This document shows positions 21,776 through 29,802 of a stretch of 33,876 nucleotides of DNA, one piece after another. Each line of letters opens with the position of its first letter. Position 1 is the first letter of the stretch. The notes below the pieces were generated by a model that saw only the letters and a list, made by a program, of their open reading frames with translations, was not told the origin of the DNA and searched no databases. This DNA comes from Stercoripulliclostridium_A sp045535235 (lineage in GTDB: Bacteria > Bacillota > Clostridia > Christensenellales > DTU072), in NCBI GenBank assembly GCA_045535235.1, contig JAZSLG010000035.1:1-33876 (forward strand). The letters run 5' to 3'. Made by a program: the position numbers and the translations under genes.

Positions 21776-23530
21776 ATGGCAAAGCAAAATTTTGATAGAC
21801 TTCTCACTCCCTTTGGCGAAAAACTAGACAAGACTTGTCCTCTTCCCGAGTATCCTCGTCCCCAAATGGTAAGAAATTCCTACGTTAATCTTAACGGTGA
21901 ATGGGATTATGCTATTCTTCCTAAAAAGGAAAGCTTGGTAGAGTATCAAGGCAAGATAATAGTTCCTTTTTCTCCCGAGTGCATTTTGTCCGGTGTTGAA
22001 AAAATCGTTACCCCCAACGATATTCTTTACTACAAACGCACCTTCACGCTTGAAGAGGGCTTTAACGTTGGTAGAGTGCTTTTACACTTTGATGCAGTAG
22101 ATTATATTGCAGTCGTAAAAGTTAACGGCAAGGAAGTCATCACTCATAGAGGTGGATATTTCCCATTCTACGCAGATATTACTGATGCTCTTATTGATGG
22201 TGAAAACACTCTTACTTTGGAAGTAATCGACCCCACCGATACTTATGGTCAAGCAAGAGGCAAACAAAAGCTTAAGAGGGGAGGCATTTTCTATACTCCT
22301 CAATCGGGTATATGGCAAACTGTATGGCTAGAGTCCGTTCCTGTTTCCTACATAGACAGCCTAATGATTACCCCCGACATCGATACCAATACTTTGAAAG
22401 TAAAGGCTAACGTAGTTGGTGACGTTAAAGAAGGTATGGTTACCGTTAAAGATGGTGAAAAGGTTATGGCAACCGCTGTTTTAGCAGATGGTGAAGCTGT
22501 AGTTACCCTTAGCGATTATGAATTGTGGAGTCCCGAAAATCCCCGCCTATACGACCTCGTCGTAACCATGGGAGAAGACAAGGTTGATTCATACTTTGGT
22601 ATGCGCAAATATTCCGTAGGTAAAGACGACAAGGGTAAGCCACGTATTATGCTAAACAATAAACCCTATTTCCACAACGGACTACTTGACCAAGGATATT
22701 GGTCGGATGGTATGTATACTCCTCCAAGTGACGAAGCTATGATTTATGATATTGAAATCACCAAGAAGATGGGCTTTAATATGCTTCGTAAGCACATTAA
22801 GATTGAGCCACTACGTTGGTATTACCATTGCGATAGACTTGGCGTACTCGTATGGCAAGATTTCATTAATGGTGGCATGGGCGCAAACAAACTCTTTAAC
22901 GGCGCACTTGGACTATTCCATATTCAAGCAAAAGATAGTTGGTATTCTCTTTGCGGACGCCAAGACAAGGCTTGTCGTGATGAATATTACGTAGATGCCG
23001 AGAGAACGATTAAAGAACTATATAGTGTCGTATCTTTGGCACTTTGGGTACCCTTTAACGAGAGTTGGGGACAATTTGATTCACTAAAAGCGGTTGAGTT
23101 TATCAAGCAATTCGATACCACTCGTCCCATTGACCACGCTAGTGGTTGGATAGACCAAGGTGGTGGAGATTTCTTATCTCTACACATCTACTTCCGTCCC
23201 GTAACCATTCCCGAAGCGGATAGTAAAGGTAGGTCGGTAATACTAAGCGAATTTGGTGGATACTCCGTGCCTTGCGAAGGTCACGTATTCAATCTTAACA
23301 AGAGCTTTGGATACAAAGCATATTCTTCACTCGAAGACTTTGATAAGGCATACCACAAACTCTTTGAAAACCAAATTCTTCCCATTATCGATAAGGGTCT
23401 TTCCGCAACCGTCTATACTCAACTTACCGACGTAGAAGATGAAATCAACGGACTACTCACCTATGATAGAAAGGTTATTAAGGTGGATATGGAGAAGATA
23501 CAGGAACTTAACAAGAAGTTGCAGTATTAA
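21776..23530 (+). CDS. Glycoside hydrolase family 2 (beta-galactosidase/beta-glucuronidase-like)
   Basis: A 584-residue cytosolic enzyme without signal peptide. An N-terminal jelly-roll sugar-binding domain (about 25-190; LNGEWDYAI, YYKRTF, SGIWQTVWLE), an Ig-like domain (about 195-278; WSPENPRLYDL) and a TIM barrel (about 285-584) give the standard GH2 order. The barrel has the acid/base Glu429 in WVPFNESWGQ and the nucleophile Glu492 in ILSEFGG. It is shorter than LacZ (about 1000 residues) and nearer to glucuronidase-sized members. The sugar released cannot be fixed from sequence. AGGAGA precedes the ATG. It is a single-gene unit with its own promoter. Confidence 0.9.
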   Translation: MAKQNFDRLLTPFGEKLDKTCPLPEYPRPQMVRNSYVNLNGEWDYAILPKKESLVEYQGKIIVPFSPECILSGVEKIVTPNDILYYKRTFTLEEGFNVGRVLLHFDAVDYIAVVKVNGKEVITHRGGYFPFYADITDALIDGENTLTLEVIDPTDTYGQARGKQKLKRGGIFYTPQSGIWQTVWLESVPVSYIDSLMITPDIDTNTLKVKANVVGDVKEGMVTVKDGEKVMATAVLADGEAVVTLSDYELWSPENPRLYDLVVTMGEDKVDSYFGMRKYSVGKDDKGKPRIMLNNKPYFHNGLLDQGYWSDGMYTPPSDEAMIYDIEITKKMGFNMLRKHIKIEPLRWYYHCDRLGVLVWQDFINGGMGANKLFNGALGLFHIQAKDSWYSLCGRQDKACRDEYYVDAERTIKELYSVVSLALWVPFNESWGQFDSLKAVEFIKQFDTTRPIDHASGWIDQGGGDFLSLHIYFRPVTIPEADSKGRSVILSEFGGYSVPCEGHVFNLNKSFGYKAYSSLEDFDKAYHKLFENQILPIIDKGLSATVYTQLTDVEDEINGLLTYDRKVIKVDMEKIQELNKKLQY

Positions 23531-23568
23531 AACGCATTTTTTTGGCAAATAGCTTTGAAAAAGAAGAG

Positions 23569-23612
23569 AGCCTCCTCGGTCATTTACGTTTAGTAAACGC
23601 CCGTCGGGGGCT
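23569..23612. repeat. Third copy of the TTTAC-N5-GTAAA hairpin repeat; possible GH2 terminator
   Basis: AGCCTCC (23569-23575) pairs with GGGGGCT (23606-23612, one G-T pair) around a core that shares TCATTTACG-N-TTAGTAAAC with the repeats at 1-227. It lies about 40 bp after the GH2 stop, with only a loose T-tract (CTTTCTC) on plus and CTCTTCTTTTT on minus. The hairpin and core are kept while the outer arms differ from copies 1 and 2. Confidence 0.7.
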
Positions 23613-23838
23613 TTCTCACTTTACTTCGCTTTTCATCCAAATAAACGCGTTTTTTAAGTTTTCTAGTGGCGCAAAAAAGTTAACTCTAACTAAAAATTTA
23701 TCCTTGTGAGCGTAGCAACGCGAAGTGAAGTCGTTCCGTGTTTTAATAGGTACCTCAATAACAATTTATGCAAAAAAACATGTGAAAATAAAAATTTTTT
23801 CTATAAAGGGCGCGCACGCGAGGTGGAAAAAATTAGTG
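23613..23838. other. Intergenic stretch without recognised gene
   Basis: Between the hairpin repeat and the luxR-type promoter I find no open frame with an SD and no known RNA. The stretch is A/T-rich apart from CGCGCACGCG at 23811-23820, which is similar to sites upstream of GH2 (21691-21700) and of the surface-protein gene (25539-25548). Confidence 0.5.
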
Positions 23839-23867
23839 TTGTTTTTATGATATTTATGTGCTATAAT
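23839..23867 (+). promoter_or_regulatory. SigA-type promoter of the LuxR-type gene
   Basis: TTGTTT (23839-23844), a 17-bp spacer ending in TGC, TATAAT (23862-23867): an extended -10, 28 bp before the ATG. Confidence 0.75.
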
Positions 23868-23895
23868 CACAAAAAAGAGGAAAAGGAGAATTGGC

Positions 23896-24822
23896 ATGCG
23901 CATAGTTTATGGTATTACAATGGCGATTTCGCTAATGATGCTAATAGGCTACGTTTCCATTATTCGGAAGAAAGACAAGTGGTTGCTTGCCGTTTTTGTT
24001 GCAGTAACCATTGTTAATGCCGGATATTTTATGCTTTCTCTTGCAAAATCGGTGGAGTTTGCTCTTGTTGCAAACAAAATTGCCTATTTTGGCTCTGTTT
24101 TTCTACCGATGTTTATGCTCCTTACGATATTCGACTTGAATCGTATTCACTACAACAAAGTATTACCCATATCCCTTGCCGTAATTGGAGTGTTGATATT
24201 TGCCCTTGTTTGCACCAGTGGATATCTCCCTTGGTACTACAAAGAGGTAAGCTTAGGTTATGCCGATGGTGCAAGTAAATTAATTAAGGTTTATGGCCCT
24301 GCGCACATTACCTATCTCATATACCTCGTATTGTATTTTGCGACCATGATAGGGGGCATTATATACTCTGCAGTCAAGAAAAAGACTGTATCGAAGCATA
24401 CTATACTCATGGCATGCGTTGTTTTTGGCAATATTGCAGTATGGTTTATGGAGCAAATGATAGAACTAAACTTTGAGTTTTTGTCAATTTCCTATCTTCT
24501 AAGCGAACTTGTGCTACTTTCCATATATTGGATGGTACAGGATCTTGAAAAGAGCATACTTCAAAAGAGAGTGGCAATGGGAATGGACGTTACTAACGAA
24601 GAAAAGGTAGCCTTACTCCTCACCAGACTTCCCAAAGGTGAAAGCTTAACCCAACGTGAAAAGGAAATTCTTATTGGGCTAATCGAAAACAAGAAAAGGC
24701 GGGAAATTGCCGAAGAACTCAGCATTTCCGAAAACACCGTTAAGACCCACACCGCCCACGTATACGATAAACTTGGCGTAAAAGGGAAGGACGAACTTAG
24801 CGATATACTTAATGGAAAATAA
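23896..24822 (+). CDS. Membrane-tethered LuxR-family transcriptional regulator
   Basis: A 308-residue protein. The first about 220 residues form seven hydrophobic segments resembling the 7TM sensor module found at the N-terminus of some histidine kinases. The last about 60 residues are a LuxR/GerE helix-turn-helix (about 250-306; LTQREKEILIGLIENKK, then IAEELSISENTVKTHTAHVYDKLGV). There is no kinase or receiver domain, so sensing and DNA binding are on one membrane-bound chain. AAGGAG precedes the ATG. The genes that follow on the same strand encode a four-helix-bundle protein and two very large surface proteins, which are natural candidate targets; this is inference. Confidence 0.88.
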   Translation: MRIVYGITMAISLMMLIGYVSIIRKKDKWLLAVFVAVTIVNAGYFMLSLAKSVEFALVANKIAYFGSVFLPMFMLLTIFDLNRIHYNKVLPISLAVIGVLIFALVCTSGYLPWYYKEVSLGYADGASKLIKVYGPAHITYLIYLVLYFATMIGGIIYSAVKKKTVSKHTILMACVVFGNIAVWFMEQMIELNFEFLSISYLLSELVLLSIYWMVQDLEKSILQKRVAMGMDVTNEEKVALLLTRLPKGESLTQREKEILIGLIENKKRREIAEELSISENTVKTHTAHVYDKLGVKGKDELSDILNGK

Positions 24823-24837
24823 TTAGCGCTAATTAGG

Positions 24838-24902
24838 GTGATATATCCTATGGAGTGATGTACGCTAGGGCGTGTGATATATCCTATGGAGTGATGTACG
24901 CT
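24838..24902. repeat. Two-unit direct repeat upstream of the four-helix-bundle gene
   Basis: A 29-bp sequence starting GTGATATATCC and ending GATGTACGCT is identical at 24838-24866 and 24874-24902 (period 36). Each unit holds TCC-TAT-GGA, and the unit joints CGCTAGGGCG and CGCTTACGCG can also fold as tiny hairpins. A TTAGCGCTAA palindrome (24823-24832) precedes them. They end about 30 bp before the ATG. Confidence 0.9.
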
Positions 24903-24931
24903 TACGCGAGGGAGTTATTAATGGAGACAAT

Positions 24932-25303
24932 ATGAGTGATAGTGTTTTAAGGGAAAAATCCAAAGAATTTGCAAAAAAGATAGTTTTTACGACAAAAAGA
25001 ATAAAAGAAAAAGACAAAGAATGGGTACTGACAGAGCAACTACTTCGCTCTGGCACAAGCGTTGGTGCCAACATTCACGAGGCACAATATGCACATGGTA
25101 GGGCAGACTTTATTTCCAAATTAGAAATAGCCCTAAAAGAATGTTTTGAAAGTGAATATTGGTTAGAACTAATGTTTGAAACGGGCTATTTGGAGGACAA
25201 AGAGTTTAAGTTGCTAATTGGAGAGTGTGGGCTTATAAGAAAAATGCTCGTCAATTCTTGTAAAACAGCAAAAGAAAATAAAACTAAGCCGACAAAGTGT
25301 TAA
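24932..25303 (+). CDS. Four-helix-bundle protein (S23 / 23S rRNA intervening-sequence protein family)
   Basis: A 123-residue, nearly all-helical charged protein. LLRSGTSVGANIHEAQYAHGRADFISKLEIALKE is spread over residues about 36-70 and carries the family hallmark (SxSVGANIxEA, then FxxKLxIAxKE). First seen in open frames inside 23S rRNA intervening sequences, the family also includes Avd-like nucleic-acid-binding bundles. Neither rRNA nor reverse transcriptase is nearby here, so the job is unknown; pentamer-type nucleic-acid binding is inferred from relatives. GGAG five bases before the ATG gives an SD. It is flanked on both sides by structured repeats, which suggests a self-contained element. 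Confidence 0.88.
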   Translation: MSDSVLREKSKEFAKKIVFTTKRIKEKDKEWVLTEQLLRSGTSVGANIHEAQYAHGRADFISKLEIALKECFESEYWLELMFETGYLEDKEFKLLIGECGLIRKMLVNSCKTAKENKTKPTKC

Positions 25304-25325
25304 TTGACGGCAAGGCTAACAGCAC

Positions 25326-25429
25326 TTGGCGAAAGCCAAAATATCACAGTGATAACGACATCACTGCAACGCAAATATCACCGTGATAACGACATCACGG
25401 CAACGCCAATACCACTTGGCAAAAGCCAA
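25326..25429. repeat. Hairpin repeat block downstream of the four-helix-bundle gene
   Basis: A symmetrical block. Two outer hairpins, TTGGC-GAAA-GCCAA (25326-25339) and TTGGC-AAAA-GCCAA (25416-25429), enclose two 33-bp units (25340-25372 and 25374-25406). The units differ at only two positions, and these are paired: CAGTGAT/ATCACTG (25347-25353 with 25360-25366) becomes CCGTGAT/ATCACGG (25381-25387 with 25394-25400), both with loop AACGAC. The A-T pair is replaced by C-G, so pairing is kept. Confidence 0.9.
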
Positions 25430-25437
25430 AACACAAC

Positions 25438-25469
25438 TAACCCGAAAAGGGTTAATTTTTTATTTTTTC
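25438..25469 (+). terminator. Rho-independent terminator after the hairpin block
   Basis: TAACCC (25438-25443) pairs with GGGTTA (25449-25454), followed by a long T-rich run (ATTTTTTATTTTTT). It ends the four-helix-bundle transcript beyond its hairpins, so the hairpins are part of the 3' untranslated RNA. Confidence 0.85.
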
Positions 25470-25613
25470 TCACCCTCACCCAAAAATCACCCTAAACTCA
25501 CCCGCCCATTTTTAGCATTTCACCCATCGTGGGTGAATACGCGCACGCATACTGAGGTATAAAATGATACCATCCTAAAGTGGCAAAGTGCCCAAATAGA
25601 AGGAGATATCATT
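25470..25613. promoter_or_regulatory. Leader region of the surface-protein gene
   Basis: This stretch has five CACCC blocks between about 25471 and 25526, a TTCACCC/GGGTGAA hairpin (about 25519-25537), GCGCACGC (25541-25548) and a GGTAT/ATACC hairpin around TATAAA (25558-25563). TATAAA with a poor -35 (GAATAC, 25535-25540) is the only promoter reading; activation by a regulator is therefore likely. AAGGAGAT lies before the ATG at 25614. Confidence 0.35.
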
Positions 25614-28600
25614 ATGAAAGCAAAAAGAATTAGCATACTTGCCCTAGTAGTAATAATGGCGTTACTAATAGGCGTTTTTGCCGTTGCGCCTTTTAGCGCT
25701 ATGGCAGAAGAAATAACGGAAGTTTGGAATTGGAACGAATTACTAAACGCAGTTAACTCGGACAAGTTAAATATCAAACTTATGGCAAATATAGAAGACG
25801 TTGTTCCCGACGATGAACTTCCCACAAAGCATCGTTTGGTTTTTAATGGCGGATTTGAATACGTTCTTGATTTGAATGGGCATTCGTTAACCGTATTAAA
25901 TCATGCGAACGAGTTTTTCAGCGAAGGGTTTTCTATGATAGAGGTTTCGAACAGTTCGAGCCTTGAAATGAAAAACGGAACCGCAAAATTTGAAAACTAT
26001 TTTATCAACCACAAGCGTACCGCAAAAGGTGTTGTTTTCGTAAAAGACGATTCCACATTCTTTGCAACCAAGGTTACGATGAAGAACACCTATTTAGGCG
26101 TGGTCGTTTCTGCAACAGATACGGCAAAGGTAACGCTAGATGGTTGTGAGTGCTGTTCTTTGAATGGCTTTGCTTTATATCTGGAACGCCAAGCATCGCT
26201 TACCCTTGACGGCGGATGTTATATTCATACTGAGATTGGGGATGCTACCCCAACGGTTTATATGGACGGATACGGCGCACTTTATTCCGAAAGTACAGGC
26301 GATTTGGTAATAAACAACGCTGTGTTCAAAACCGGTGTTCAAGTAAATAGTGCGCAAAAGTCTGCGTTTGATATTGCTAAGCATGAGGTTACGATAAACG
26401 ACGAGGTTCTTTCAGCAAACGTGTTTGATGGTACGCAAATTGAAGCTACCAATGCGGGCGCTAAATATTATTGGTACTCTTATAACCAATGTAGCATTTA
26501 TAGAACGGCGGACAGCAGTTTTACTAATACGGTAAAAGTAATATCCCTTGATAAAAAATATCCTATCAATATTGCGAATGGTGTTGCAAAAGTTGGTGGC
26601 GTTCAAGTTGCGGAAGCAAGTTACGGACAAGAGGTTACCATTATAGCAAACACACCGGAAGAAGGAATGGAGTTCGTCCGTTGGGATGGAAGCGCTCTAG
26701 TGGAAAACGCTTATAGCGCAACGACGACTTTTACAATGCCCGCTACTCCCGTTACACTTACGGCTTATTATGGCAATGAAAGCGTAAAGTCGGTAGAGCT
26801 TGCTATAGATACGCCCGTTGTGGGAGAAAAAATAAAGGACGCTAAAGTGGTTGTTGACGGCGATGTCATTATTGGCGACGTGGAATGGTTTGCCAACGAG
26901 GTAAGAATGGACGAAAACGCAAGCTTTTTCCCCGGACAAATCATATCGGTAGAAGTTCTTGTTTATCCACCGGATGGTTATAGATTTAAAACCCCTCTTG
27001 ATATCGCAACGGTAAATGGTAACAATGCTACCGTTTATGGCACAGAAGGATATGCCTCTATTTCTTATACATTTAATCAACTTCCCGGAAATCCTTTTGC
27101 GGTAATCTATAATAATGATACGACACAACTTGGTATTGGCGGAAAGATAGAACTTGATACAGCAACAATGGCAACTCAAAGCAACGTATTCAAGGATGCT
27201 CTTGATGCAGGCGAGGTTAGCTATCAATGGTACAAAAACGGCGATGTAATTGAAGGCGAAACTAATGCAAGGTACGATTTCAAGGCAGATGACGTAGATG
27301 GCATTTTTTATGCAGTAGTTACTGCGGGTGATGAAGTCGCTTGGGGACAGGCGCACTATTGTTATAATTATCTCTATCAAATTTATCTTAATGCAACTGA
27401 TGTTGTAGCAGGTGGAAAGGCGCCTCAAATTTCTTCTGCTACGCCCGGTGTTGCTATCGATTCCGAAAACATGACGATTTCCACGTTGATTGCTCCGGAC
27501 ACCTATAGTTCACCACTTTCCTTAGAGAACGTTATCATTGTCCCCGGCAAGAGCTATCGTCTTTCAGGAAGGCTTCTTGAAACGAGCGAGGCGAACATTC
27601 CATATTTGGCAAGTTGTTACGTGAACGGAGAGTTGATGGCGGAAGCTGTAGATGGACTTGCCTATTTCTTTTATGATTTTACAGCTCCCACGGCAGATTT
27701 CCCCGTTTATTACACTGCAAATGGAGAAATAGGAATAGGTGTTACGCTTACCATTGACGTCGAAAGAATGCGTACCGAAAACGGCACTTTCAAAAATGCA
27801 TACGACCACGCAAACGCTACCTATCAAACGGTATTCTATCAATGGTATAAAAATGGCGAACCAATAAACGGCGCAACGAGTTCGGACTATACCGTAAAGA
27901 CTGCCGATAAGAATAGTTTAATTCACTGCGGTGTAACCCTTGTTGATGGAAAACGTGGTATAGGAGAGCAGTTTGCAATCAGCAATGTTATCACTATGAT
28001 TAAGCTCACCATGCCAATACCTAAGGGTGGAAATGTAAAAATAAGCACCACAAATTCCGATATTTACGCAGATGGAATAAACGTTGTGGGTTTGATGTGG
28101 TTCCATAAAGATACCGATTATACAATGCAAGGAGGCGATACTTATATAGAAGGAGACGTATATACGTACTACATTCAAATAGAAGCAACGGACGGCTTTT
28201 TATTGGACTTTACAGGGTCTGATTTAGATGAACTAACCAAAGCGAATATCTATGGAGAAGAAGTTCTTTCCGGTGGCTCTTCGGGTGCTATAATGTTTTA
28301 TATCGCAGATGTTACTGCGCTACACACCCATCATTATAGCGACTTGGTATGGGCTTATGACGATGAATATCACTGGCAACCCTGTATTGAGGACGGATGC
28401 CCCAACCCGCATGAAGAAGAAATGAACATTATGTTCCACTACGGAACGGAAGCAACGTGCCAAACCCAAGGTCATTGCTCCGTTTGTAACTACGTGTACT
28501 ATGGTGAACATGATTTTTCAGTTCCCGATTATCAATACGTTGATGACATGATATGTGCAACCTATTGTGCAAACTGTGATGAAATAGGTAGCTGGAGTTA

Positions 28601-29738
28601 TCATAGCGGTGGTGTTACAACTTGTCAAAGTAAATCGGAATGTGAATGGTGCCATCAGGAATATGGTAAACTAGCAGACCACGCGGGTGGAACTGCAACT
28701 TGCTACGAAAAGGCAATTTGTAGTACTTGTGGTGAAGAGTATGGTGACTTACTAGACCACGATTGGAGCGAAGGTTGGGATTATAAAGATGCAAACGGAC
28801 ACGCACACCTTTGTGAAAACAGCGGATGTACTGCTCACGATAGCATTATTCCCCATACTCCCAATATAGCAAATCCCACCGAAGAGGAAGCAAAGGTATG
28901 TACCGTTTGTGAATACGTAATTGCTCCTAGACTAAACCACGTTCACGCTCTAACTCCCGTTTCCGCAACTCCAGCAACTTGTACGGAAAATGGTAACACA
29001 GCATACTACACCTGTAACTGTGGACAATGGTTTAGCGATAGCGAAGGTAATAACCTAATCGTAGACCACAGCTCGGTAATAATCCCCGCAACCAACCACA
29101 ACTACGAAGGCGTAGCTTGGTCAAGCGATGCAAACGAACACTACAAGGTATGTAAAAATACCAACTGCTCTGAAAAGGGAGAGGTAGCAACCCATACTCC
29201 AAATATTGACAACCCCACCGAAGAGGAAGCAAAGGTATGTACCGTATGTCAGTACGTAATTGCTCCTGCACTAAATCACGTTCACGCTTTAACTCCCGTT
29301 GTAGCGAAGGGTGCAACTTGTACGGAAAACGGTAACGTTGCATACTATACCTGTACTTGCGGACAATGGTTTAGCGACGAAAATGCAACTAACCTAATTG
29401 ACAACCACGATAGCGTAATCGTAGTAGCAAGTGGACACACCGATGCAAACACCGACGGCACTTGTGATACCTGCGGATGGGTAGATCCTAACTTTACTCC
29501 CGTAGTACCCGGCCCCGGCGGAGGTGAAGGAACTCCCGAGCCCACCCCCGACAACACCCCCGATACCACACCCGAAGGTGAAGACGAAGCAGGACTAAGT
29601 GGTGGCGCAATAGCAGGAATAGCAGTAGGCGCAACCGTGGGTGCAGTAGGACTAGGAGTAGGTGGCTTTGCAATCTTCTGGTTCGTTATCAAGAAAAAGA
29701 AATTTGCCGACCTGATTGCATTGTTTAAGAAGAAATAA
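25614..29738 (+). CDS. Large multidomain surface protein with C-terminal membrane anchor
   Basis: A 1374-residue protein with a Sec signal peptide (cleavage likely after SAMA, about 30). In order: a beta-helix-like region (about 55-290), an InlB-type repeat (about 318-395; GMEFVRWDGSA), two Ig-like domains built round YQWYKNG (about 500-590 and 700-810), and a Cys/His-rich segment (about 903-1270) of short CxxC units. That segment includes a near-duplicate of about 113 residues (DNA 28854-29192 and 29193 to about 29420; NPTEEEAKVCTVC). A Pro/Gly/Thr linker, a hydrophobic segment (about 1330-1358) and a Lys-rich tail end the chain. There is no LPxTG, so it is held by the membrane segment. It is probably an adhesin or cell-envelope protein; the ligand is unknown. 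Confidence 0.88.
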   Translation: MKAKRISILALVVIMALLIGVFAVAPFSAMAEEITEVWNWNELLNAVNSDKLNIKLMANIEDVVPDDELPTKHRLVFNGGFEYVLDLNGHSLTVLNHANEFFSEGFSMIEVSNSSSLEMKNGTAKFENYFINHKRTAKGVVFVKDDSTFFATKVTMKNTYLGVVVSATDTAKVTLDGCECCSLNGFALYLERQASLTLDGGCYIHTEIGDATPTVYMDGYGALYSESTGDLVINNAVFKTGVQVNSAQKSAFDIAKHEVTINDEVLSANVFDGTQIEATNAGAKYYWYSYNQCSIYRTADSSFTNTVKVISLDKKYPINIANGVAKVGGVQVAEASYGQEVTIIANTPEEGMEFVRWDGSALVENAYSATTTFTMPATPVTLTAYYGNESVKSVELAIDTPVVGEKIKDAKVVVDGDVIIGDVEWFANEVRMDENASFFPGQIISVEVLVYPPDGYRFKTPLDIATVNGNNATVYGTEGYASISYTFNQLPGNPFAVIYNNDTTQLGIGGKIELDTATMATQSNVFKDALDAGEVSYQWYKNGDVIEGETNARYDFKADDVDGIFYAVVTAGDEVAWGQAHYCYNYLYQIYLNATDVVAGGKAPQISSATPGVAIDSENMTISTLIAPDTYSSPLSLENVIIVPGKSYRLSGRLLETSEANIPYLASCYVNGELMAEAVDGLAYFFYDFTAPTADFPVYYTANGEIGIGVTLTIDVERMRTENGTFKNAYDHANATYQTVFYQWYKNGEPINGATSSDYTVKTADKNSLIHCGVTLVDGKRGIGEQFAISNVITMIKLTMPIPKGGNVKISTTNSDIYADGINVVGLMWFHKDTDYTMQGGDTYIEGDVYTYYIQIEATDGFLLDFTGSDLDELTKANIYGEEVLSGGSSGAIMFYIADVTALHTHHYSDLVWAYDDEYHWQPCIEDGCPNPHEEEMNIMFHYGTEATCQTQGHCSVCNYVYYGEHDFSVPDYQYVDDMICATYCANCDEIGSWSYHSGGVTTCQSKSECEWCHQEYGKLADHAGGTATCYEKAICSTCGEEYGDLLDHDWSEGWDYKDANGHAHLCENSGCTAHDSIIPHTPNIANPTEEEAKVCTVCEYVIAPRLNHVHALTPVSATPATCTENGNTAYYTCNCGQWFSDSEGNNLIVDHSSVIIPATNHNYEGVAWSSDANEHYKVCKNTNCSEKGEVATHTPNIDNPTEEEAKVCTVCQYVIAPALNHVHALTPVVAKGATCTENGNVAYYTCTCGQWFSDENATNLIDNHDSVIVVASGHTDANTDGTCDTCGWVDPNFTPVVPGPGGGEGTPEPTPDNTPDTTPEGEDEAGLSGGAIAGIAVGATVGAVGLGVGGFAIFWFVIKKKKFADLIALFKKK

Positions 29739-29755
29739 TAGGCATTAAACAATTA

Positions 29756-29779
29756 CCCCTTGTCTTTCGGGGCAAGGGG
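29756..29779 (+). terminator. Intergenic hairpin between the two large surface genes
   Basis: CCCCTTG (29756-29762) pairs with CAAGGGG (29773-29779), loop TCTTTCGGGG. No T-run follows; the SD of the next gene is about 9 bp on. It may be a partial attenuator or an mRNA-stability element that sets the ratio of the two proteins rather than a full terminator. Confidence 0.45.
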
Positions 29780-29802
29780 AACAGTTAAAGGAGAAAAAGG
29801 CA

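Noticed and set aside
24932..25303. Diversity-generating retroelement accessory protein (Avd)
   Set aside because: The fold family fits, but there is no reverse transcriptase, no template/variable repeat pair and no lectin-type target end in view.
24932..25303. Intervening sequence within a 23S rRNA gene
   Set aside because: The flanking DNA is not rRNA-like; a protein gene and a leader region lie on either side.
24838..25406. CRISPR array
   Set aside because: The repeats are in two unrelated two-unit sets, contiguous or nearly so, without unique spacers of even length, and no cas genes are present.
25304..25495. Small plus-strand open frame after the four-helix-bundle gene
   Set aside because: It is composed of the hairpin repeats and ends in the terminator; it has no SD, so it is better explained as structured untranslated sequence.
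26697..27428. Minus-strand 243-codon open frame inside the surface protein gene
   Set aside because: It lacks an SD and a promoter, its product looks like a random translation, and the plus-strand frame has a signal peptide and recognised domains over the same DNA. The other minus-strand frames from 26 to 34 kb fail for the same reason.
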